Positions 24,801 through 29,462 of a DNA stretch of 29,462 nt are shown here, one piece after another. The stretch's first letter is position 1, and every line of letters starts with the position of its first letter. Origin of the DNA: CAZTTG01 sp964615935 (lineage in GTDB: Bacteria > Planctomycetota > UBA1135 > GCA-002686595); assembly GCA_964615935.1 (NCBI GenBank), contig CAZTTG010000081.1, positions 1 to 29,462 of the forward strand, written 5' to 3'. Position numbers and translations under genes: made by a program. The notes under the pieces are model-generated. The model saw only the letters and a list, made by a program, of their open reading frames with translations. It was not told the origin of the DNA and did no database searches.

Positions 24801-26766
24801 GGTGGTCCAGCTCGAGACCCTCCAGGACGCCCAGGAGGAGATGTCCAGCCGGCTGGACGCCGACCTGGCCCGGGAGGCGATCCTGCATTTCTTCCAGCGG
24901 GAGACCGGGGCGTTGTCGACCTGGCTGGTCTGGCGGGGAGGGGCGGTCGAGGAGCCGCGCCTGTTCGGCCTCCGCGGCGTGGGACGATCCCTGCACGGGG
25001 AGGTCGGCATCCTGGGGAGGATGCTGGTCTCCACCCAGGTGCTGCACCTGGTCGACTCCCGCGGCCTGCCCTGCCTGCGGGAGGCCGAGCGCGCCCTGCT
25101 GGGACCCGGGGTGGAGCGCCTCCTGGGCCTGCCGCTCGTGGCCGCGGGCGAGGTGCTGGGGGCGGTCCTGCTCGGCTTTCCGTCCCCGGCCGAGCGCACC
25201 GACCTGGCCTTCCTCCGCACGGCCGCGGCCCAGGCCGCGATCGTGCTCGAGAACGCCCGGCTCTACCACCAGGCGGTGAACGACCCGGTCACCGGCTTCC
25301 TGACCGAGGCCGGCTTCCGGCTGCGGCTCAGCGAGGAGATCCGCCGCGCGGAGGGGCAGGGGGAGGACGCCGGGGTCCTGACCGTCCAGATCCGCCTCCG
25401 GGGCCTGCCCAAGGACGACGAGCGGGCCACGGCCCGCCTGCGCGAGGCGGCCCGACGCACGCGGCTCTCGGTGCGCGGGATGGCCGTCTTCGGACGCTCC
25501 GGGGCCGCCGACCTGAAGGTAGCCCTGCCGTGGTCGGGCCGGACCCCGGATCCCGGGGAGGCGGTCCGCAAGCTCATCGCCCACGTGGCCTCCTCCCCCT
25601 GGCCGGACGGGCAACCCGTGGGGGAGCTCGCGTGCTCCAGCGCGTCCTGGCCCGGGGACGGCCCCAGCGCGCGCTTCGTCCTGGCCCTGCTCGAGGAGCG
25701 CCTCGCCGAGGGCGGGGATGCGCCCGCGCCGGTCTCCCCACCGGTGCTCACGGGCGAGCGGAGCCTGCCCCGCGACTTCGTCGCCACCAGCCCCCTGATG
25801 GTGGACCTCCTGGACACCCTCCGCCGGGTCGCCGAGCGGGAGGTCACGGTCCTGATCTCCGGCGAGACGGGGACTGGAAAGGACCGCGTGGCCGAGCTCG
25901 TGCACCACTGGAGCCCGCGATCGGACGGGCCGCTGGTGCACATCCACTGTCCCTCCCTGCCGCCCAGCCTGATCGAGGACGAGCTCTTCGGGCACGAGGA
26001 GGGGGCGTTCACCGGGGCCGTCTCCCGCCGGATGGGGCCCTTCGAGTACGCCGCCGGGGGCACGGTGGTCCTGGACGAGATCGGGGGTCTCTCCCCCGAC
26101 GGGCAGGTCGCCCTCCTGCGGGTCCTGGAGACGCGGGAGGTGCTCCCCCTGGGGGCCACCCGGCCGGTCGCCATCGACGTGCGCTTCGTGGTCACGACCT
26201 CGGCCGGGCTCGCCGAGGAGGTCGAGCGGGGCCGCTTCCGGGGCGACCTCTACTTCCGGCTGAACATCGCCCAGCTCACCGTGCCGCCCCTGAGGCTGCG
26301 CAAGCAGGCCATCCCCGACCTGGTGGAGCTGGTCATCCGGCGCTTCAACGCCTCGGCCGACCGGCCGGTGACCGGCGTGGCCCCCGAGGTGATGGACGCC
26401 CTGTACGACCGGGACTGGCCGGGGAACGTGCGGGAGCTCGAGAACGCCCTCTCCCGGGCCCTGATCCTGGCCGCGGGCGGGGAGCTGGGCCCCGAGCACC
26501 TGGAGCCGGCGGGCGAGCCCGAGGCGGTTGCCGGGGCCCACGACGTCCCGCTCAACGCTCGACAGCACCGGATCCTCGAGTCCCTGGTCCCGGGCCAGGC
26601 GGTGACCTCCTCCGAGTACGCCCAGGACCTGGAGATCTCCTCCCGGACCGGCCTTCGGGATCTGCAGATCCTGGTGGACCTGGGCTTCCTGGCGAGGGAG
26701 GGTCAGAAGCGAGGTACCCGTTTCCGGCGCACCCGCAAGGGTTGGACCGGAGGTTCTGTGCAGTAA
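21889..26766 (+). CDS. Membrane-spanning one-component sigma54 activator with CBM9-like sensor
   Basis: From GTG 21889 (AGGA 8 nt upstream) the protein has 1625 residues. A weak signal (1-23) leads to a CBM9/DOMON-like domain (about 35-245; AIDGDPAEW, GDTIEIFFN at 114, FEARIPWTNFGL). Membrane helices lie at about 266-284, 292-312, 628-647, 658-678 and 903-925; Arg-rich short loops put domains 24-264, 313-625 and 679-902 outside. Inside come HAMP (922-975), a coiled linker, a GAF domain (994-1125), a degenerate GGDEF-like domain (1132-1275, opening DPVTGF but with no GGDEF site) and a sigma54 AAA+ domain (1290-1540): Walker A GETGTGKD at 1325, GAFTGA 1372-1377, Walker B VVLDEI 1393-1398, arginines 1451 and 1457. 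The end (1553-1620) is a winged-helix-like DNA-binding domain, not Fis. No separate kinase or receiver is needed. Confidence 0.88.
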   Translation: MSAALLIAAAASLSPLGIESAQAFDLAQAPGVDPQLLAIDGDPAEWIGEGWAPIVLDRAEQLVALHAEPPEERWSGPRDASLELWVGWTREDLLLGGIVLDELELHDRQQWFRGDTIEIFFNAADSVPEWGGDDFQVMLAPNWPDRPWGVYLRAEERGAVNATHAGWGGVEVASLPLEGGFRFEARIPWTNFGLSEVKSGDGFGFNVALTDRDDPSAQDSYLTWTGESEIAAWADRRGMLLLVGSPPEVQAVEPAEEPGALLENPVMPLVLLGLYGLALLTRGLWRSRRARVLGLGAGAALLAGAGALVLLERAAEENRRELLRGEVESYWRAFEGLVHSGALGHPEPGDLRSLADALLSGETITPVASDEFLHLVPADALLDEERHTARRGIPYRPVGRLDAAAAGGSGRPEGPGRPLVLQPSDRLSLPLPRAVSASAVHLVTRVTDRIWNRYGPRPLPVLAVETFLRGELQGSPLEVRHHQDLHLDEVHHFDRPGLEPAFYAMGGRLGRVHGDGLELELVGERQIDEVIVRHLGDPPDYAVQLVAASVRVSQEAATAPAGLQATAGGEWEWAHWREGIEAAVLPTGRAPGGAGLDQVTRPLRLGSEPVGVVYLARTGPPPPAGGWGFLPIGLALGVAPFLVAMLAEALAARPRIRLKLAVGFAVSSAVPLLALTLLLDASLRQEHERGEEGRMASVLARADQDLDRQPRALEAEARGLLRVAELELRLSGDSPEEPDELEVGEPPLPETEEELEAWWGTGAPGELRTLERLGTDGTLTRVGTGPGWRQILHDPGMTTGLHRLWGTLYSCGVARTASGAEQAMTVMVARPPRLAAPAGGQGEAPRLLGAGRDGQPGVDDLSPASPGEVRRGVYGPRGELLGVLVASARERGVPVLSDWSLPELLLAAGLTALFTALLFAGILTGHIVGPIERLDRAVRDGLPEELPIAVADEIGHLTGAIQAFAHEVESRVVQLETLQDAQEEMSSRLDADLAREAILHFFQRETGALSTWLVWRGGAVEEPRLFGLRGVGRSLHGEVGILGRMLVSTQVLHLVDSRGLPCLREAERALLGPGVERLLGLPLVAAGEVLGAVLLGFPSPAERTDLAFLRTAAAQAAIVLENARLYHQAVNDPVTGFLTEAGFRLRLSEEIRRAEGQGEDAGVLTVQIRLRGLPKDDERATARLREAARRTRLSVRGMAVFGRSGAADLKVALPWSGRTPDPGEAVRKLIAHVASSPWPDGQPVGELACSSASWPGDGPSARFVLALLEERLAEGGDAPAPVSPPVLTGERSLPRDFVATSPLMVDLLDTLRRVAEREVTVLISGETGTGKDRVAELVHHWSPRSDGPLVHIHCPSLPPSLIEDELFGHEEGAFTGAVSRRMGPFEYAAGGTVVLDEIGGLSPDGQVALLRVLETREVLPLGATRPVAIDVRFVVTTSAGLAEEVERGRFRGDLYFRLNIAQLTVPPLRLRKQAIPDLVELVIRRFNASADRPVTGVAPEVMDALYDRDWPGNVRELENALSRALILAAGGELGPEHLEPAGEPEAVAGAHDVPLNARQHRILESLVPGQAVTSSEYAQDLEISSRTGLRDLQILVDLGFLAREGQKRGTRFRRTRKGWTGGSVQ

Positions 26767-26884
26767 GCGCCTATCGCTGTCCGAAAATGGCGGATATCAT
26801 GGCGGCCTCCCGGGGGCCCGCCGATCCCGGCCGGGCGATTGCCGCGATCGGTCGGAGCCCAAACTCCCCTCTTGAAGGTGACTT

Positions 26885-26914
26885 GCGGCTCCTGGCCACG
26901 GAAAGGCCGCTTTT
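26885..26914 (+). terminator. Weak terminator-like hairpin after the sigma54 activator
   Basis: GCGGCT (26885-26890) can pair with GGCCGC (26905-26910), with one G-T pair, and TTTT follows at once (26911-26914). An overlapping shorter stem uses GGCC (26894-26897) with GGCC (26905-26908). It lies 119 nt after the activator stop. The stem is short and the loop long, so it is a candidate only. Confidence 0.3.
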
Positions 26915-26923
26915 CAGGAACAA

Positions 26924-26939
26924 GGGAATGGCTCTTGCA
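26924..26939 (+). promoter_or_regulatory. Candidate sigma54 (-24/-12) promoter
   Basis: GGGAATGGCTCTTGCA at 26924-26939 keeps the invariant GG, ten nt, then GC, has a perfect TTGCA -12 element, and matches 9 of the 12 fixed positions of TGGCACG-N4-TTGCA. It lies 158 nt after the stop of a sigma54 activator gene and points to the small exported protein at 27092, giving a leader of about 140 nt. CCGATC/GATCGG half-sites at 26819-26854 upstream could be activator sites. The -24 box is imperfect; function is not shown. Confidence 0.4.
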
Positions 26940-27091
26940 ACCAATCGCCTGACACACAGGAGGGGGCACGCACCTGAATCCCCGCCGGGTCCCGTATCCG
27001 AGGACCTCGTCCCTCGGATCACGGCGAGTTGGCAGACCCGGCCCGAACTCTGGATGGAGGTGCGGTGGGCCCTGACCCGAGGGAGACGACC

Positions 27092-27559
27092 GTGAAGAAG
27101 AAAACAATCGGCCTGCTGCTGGCGGGCGGCATCCTGGCGAGCACGGCAGGGCTCGCCGGCGCCACCCCCCCCCAGGCCGGATCCCCGCACGGGCAGGAGG
27201 TGCCCGAGATCGCCCAGACCGTCCCCCACGGCCGAGGATGGATCGCCAAGCGGAGCGACAACATCTGCGGGCTGCAGGAGCTCAATCAGCTCAGCAACCC
27301 GGCCCGGGTCGACTACGACGCCCTCCTGAAGGCCACGCCCCAGATGAAGGAGATGAAGCGCCGGGGGGTCGATCCCGACAGCCCCGAGGGCATCCGTCTC
27401 AAGAACGCGGCCGTCGACCTGGTCGCGGACTGCTGCGAGCAGATCCGCTCCGAGGAGGGGCACTGCAGCGTCTGGAAGAGCATCCGCCACAAGGACGGGC
27501 GATCGGTTTCGGACGTGACCCGCAAGGTCGAGGAGAGGATCGGCCAGGCTCCCCAGTAG
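27092..27559 (+). CDS. Small exported protein with four cysteines, function unknown
   Basis: GTG 27092 with GAGGGAG 6 nt upstream decides the start, because it gives a clean signal peptide: VKKK, a hydrophobic core GLLLAGGILASTAGL and a cut after AGA (about residue 24). The mature part of about 131 residues holds Cys59, a Cys114-Cys115 pair and Cys125, enough for two disulfides outside the cytoplasm. It is mainly helical and charged (MKEMKRRGVDPDSPEG, DVTRKVEERI). I do not recognise the family. A C9 run at 27165-27173 just after the signal peptide is in frame. It follows the candidate sigma54 promoter, and the secretin gene lies 182 nt downstream on the same strand. Confidence 0.75.
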   Translation: MKKKTIGLLLAGGILASTAGLAGATPPQAGSPHGQEVPEIAQTVPHGRGWIAKRSDNICGLQELNQLSNPARVDYDALLKATPQMKEMKRRGVDPDSPEGIRLKNAAVDLVADCCEQIRSEEGHCSVWKSIRHKDGRSVSDVTRKVEERIGQAPQ

Positions 27560-27570
27560 GACCCGCGATC

Positions 27571-27606
27571 CCGCCCCGCGCCCGGGTTGCCCCGGGCCCC
27601 GGCGGG
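27571..27606 (+). terminator. GC-rich hairpin between the small exported protein and the secretin
   Basis: GCCCGGG (27580-27586) and CCCGGGC (27591-27597) form a stem with a TTGC loop, extended outward by CCGCC and GGCGG pairing. There is no T tract. It may terminate the first gene, lower readthrough into the secretin gene, or simply protect the mRNA end. Confidence 0.4.
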
Positions 27607-27741
27607 TGGCAGGCTGCACGGTCGACAGGCTCCATCAGGCCCCCTGCCCCCTTTCTGCCCTCTCGATTCCGGTCCAGCGGGGGCGCCCAGGCCCAACGAG
27701 CCCGAGCCCGAACGCCGATGAGAGAGCACGGAGGGAACGCC

Positions 27742-29337
27742 ATGGCCCCCAGCCCCCACCAGAGCGCCGATCGGCTTCCGCGACCCCGCGAGCACCCCCG
27801 AGGGCCCTCCCGCGGCCTTCCCCGGGGACGTTCGGCGGGCTCGGCCCTGCTCCTGGTCCTCGCCGCCTGCGCCTCGACCGCGGAGCCGCCCCAGGCCGAG
27901 GCCGACCTGACCCCCCGGGAGCTGATGGAGCTCCTCGCGGGCAGAACCGCCTCCCTCGACGGGGTGGAGTGGGAGGACGAGCTCGCGGTGGAGGCCGGCT
28001 CGATGGATCCGGTCGAGGCCCGCGCCTTCGCTCGCTTCGAGCGCGAGCTCATGGAGGGCCACGCCTGGCCGGGGCCCCGCCAGGAGGGGGAGCCGGTCCC
28101 GCCCGTGGAGGGAGGGAGCGAGCCGGCCCAGGACCCTGCCGCGGGGGAGGAGACGCCCGCCGGCGAGGGCGAGGAGCCGGCCGCCGAGGAGCCCGAGCAG
28201 GAGCTCGACCCCATCTCGCTCTTCTCGGAGAACCCCTACCTGGCCTTCGGCCGGCGCATCATGGTCTACCCCGACGGGACCATCACCAAGCCGTACCCGA
28301 TGCGGGTGGGGACCGGGCAGAAGATGCTGGACCTCATCCAGAGGTACGGCAACTTCCCCATGTGGGACCCGGCCACAATGGGGGACGGGCCCTCCCCGCC
28401 CAACCTGATCAAGCTGGAGCTTGAGGATAAGTGGGACGTCGAGCTGGTCCAGGACCTGCGCAACGTGGCCGCCAAGGGCGCGCCCATCGAGCTGGCCGAC
28501 TGGCTGCTGGTCACCGCCGGGGAGGAGCTCCTGCACGAGGTCGAGGAGTTCATCAACCTCTTCGCGGCCGGCGTGCCGCAGATCGAGATCGAGGCCAAGA
28601 TCGTCGAGATCACCTTCACCGAATCGCTGGACATCGGCATCACCCAGCAGGGCGACACGCCCATCTTCGACTTCCCCGGGGACGGAACCTTCTTCAAGAC
28701 CCTGGGCTACAACTTCCCCAGCCAGGCCGGCTCGGGCAATGCCGCCCTGCTGGCCTTCGGCGCGGTGCAGGACGGGCTCGCCTTCAACGCCGTGCTCGAG
28801 GCGCTCTCCACCCGGGACAACGTCTCGATCATCTCGCAGCCCCGGATCGCGGTGCGCGAGGGCGGACGGGCCAGCATCCACAACACCCTCAAGATCCCCT
28901 TCCTGGAGGTCAAGTCGGTCACCCAGACCGGGGGCTTCACGACCCAACTGACCTACGTGGAGCTCGGTGTGCAGCTCTACGTGGTCCCCCGCGTGATCGG
29001 CACCGAGACCGTGGCCCTGGACGTCGACATCGAGGCCTCCCAGCAGAGCGGCAACGCCCTGACGGTGGATAGCCTGGGAGGGACCATCTCCACGCCCGTC
29101 ATCTCGACCCGTGCGGCGCGCACCACCGTCTACCTCCAGCCCGGCCAGGCGGTGATCATCGGCGGCCTGATCACCGAGCGCTCGGTCGAGGCCGTCCGCA
29201 AGGTGCCCCTGCTGGGCAGCATCCCGCTCCTGAAGCACCTCTTCCGCTCGTCCTACACCAGCACCGAGCAGAGCAACGTGCTGTTCTTCATCTCCCCGCG
29301 CATCCTGCAGGGGACGGACTTCAGCCGGGAGTTCTGA
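27742..29337 (+). CDS. Secretin-domain outer-membrane lipoprotein (GspD/PilQ superfamily)
   Basis: ATG 27742 has GGAGGG at 6 nt and gives 531 residues; the upstream ATG at 27718 is weaker. A long Arg-rich n-region precedes a lipobox (LAAC, Cys43). An acidic Pro/Glu linker (about 114-156) is followed by a short N-type domain and the secretin pore domain (about 281-527): IEIEAKIVEITF, ISQPRIAVREGG, TVYLQPGQAVIIGGLI and the closing VPLLGSIPLLKHLFR ... VLFFISPRIL. It ends soon after the pore domain, with no S-domain, and has fewer N-domains than GspD. No other type II secretion or pilus gene is in the window, so the transported substrate is unknown. The lipid anchor would allow it to reach the outer membrane without a separate pilotin. 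Confidence 0.88.
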   Translation: MAPSPHQSADRLPRPREHPRGPSRGLPRGRSAGSALLLVLAACASTAEPPQAEADLTPRELMELLAGRTASLDGVEWEDELAVEAGSMDPVEARAFARFERELMEGHAWPGPRQEGEPVPPVEGGSEPAQDPAAGEETPAGEGEEPAAEEPEQELDPISLFSENPYLAFGRRIMVYPDGTITKPYPMRVGTGQKMLDLIQRYGNFPMWDPATMGDGPSPPNLIKLELEDKWDVELVQDLRNVAAKGAPIELADWLLVTAGEELLHEVEEFINLFAAGVPQIEIEAKIVEITFTESLDIGITQQGDTPIFDFPGDGTFFKTLGYNFPSQAGSGNAALLAFGAVQDGLAFNAVLEALSTRDNVSIISQPRIAVREGGRASIHNTLKIPFLEVKSVTQTGGFTTQLTYVELGVQLYVVPRVIGTETVALDVDIEASQQSGNALTVDSLGGTISTPVISTRAARTTVYLQPGQAVIIGGLITERSVEAVRKVPLLGSIPLLKHLFRSSYTSTEQSNVLFFISPRILQGTDFSREF

Positions 29338-29338
29338 T

Positions 29339-29421
29339 CGAGGCGGGGGCCTCGTCACAGCCTCCCGGGACGCCGTCGGGATTCCTGCCCCCACGAGAGG
29401 TTCCTGCGGCCGTGAGGCCGC
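29339..29421 (+). other. Two hairpins downstream of the secretin gene
   Basis: CGAGGC-GGGG-GCCTCG (29339-29354) starts 1 nt after the secretin stop, and GCGGCC-GTGA-GGCCGC (29406-29421) has a stable GNRA-type loop. Neither has a T tract. They may mark the 3' end of the transcript. No gene is visible from 29338 to the end of the window. Confidence 0.4.
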
Positions 29422-29462
29422 GACCGACGCAACGGCAGACGTGAGCGGTCTACTCGGCGAGC

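Noticed and set aside
26893..26911. TGGCCACGGAAAGGC as a second sigma54 promoter
   Set aside because: It keeps GG-N10-GC but has AG instead of TT in the -12 box and overlaps a small stem-loop, so it is weaker than the 26924 candidate.

Overview
The window comes from a very GC-rich (by eye about 70%) Gram-negative-type bacterium. Evidence for an outer membrane is strong: at least five predicted lipoprotein signals, a DUF481-type outer-membrane barrel protein, and a secretin. The mix of TPR proteins, large Ig-like lipoproteins, DUF481, HD-GYP and sigma54 signalling would suit a Planctomycetota- or Myxococcota-like lineage. That is a guess; no marker in the window fixes the phylum.

Layout. 1-1326: a TlpA-like lipoprotein gene on the minus strand, split into two frames at a run of eight C (G on the plus strand). 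1327-1746: a non-coding spacer with strong inverted repeats. 1747-3288: a response regulator with an HD-GYP c-di-GMP phosphodiesterase output. 3330-5137: a minus-strand pair for Na+/phosphate cotransport plus a PhoU-domain protein. 5303-6520: an MFS exporter. 6621-8560: a NadR-like P-loop protein overlapping by 4 nt with a membrane-anchored amidohydrolase, preceded by a perfect DnaA box. 8671-9456: DUF481 protein. 9491-13219: two diverged tandem TPR paralogues on the minus strand. 13326-13548: a 223-bp MITE-like element with 21-bp perfect terminal inverted repeats. 13933-17802: a large Ig-like lipoprotein and a small CsgG/LpoB-like lipoprotein. 18023-20670: the conserved rpsO-pnp pair, followed by a large hairpin terminator. 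20797-21719: a lipoprotein and a 63-residue secreted peptide on the minus strand. 21889-26766: a giant membrane-spanning sigma54 activator. 27092-29337: a small cysteine-containing exported protein and a lipoprotein secretin.

The housekeeping core is rpsO-pnp. The most unusual part is 21889-29337. One polypeptide carries a CBM9/DOMON-like outside domain, five membrane segments, HAMP, GAF, a degenerate GGDEF-like domain, a complete sigma54 AAA+ domain with GAFTGA, and a winged-helix rather than Fis-type C-terminus. It ends 158 nt before a sequence with a perfect -12 element of a sigma54 promoter, which faces the small exported protein and the secretin. This suggests, without proving, a self-contained module in which an envelope or carbohydrate signal switches on surface or export genes.

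No tRNA, rRNA, CRISPR array, prophage or transposase gene was seen.
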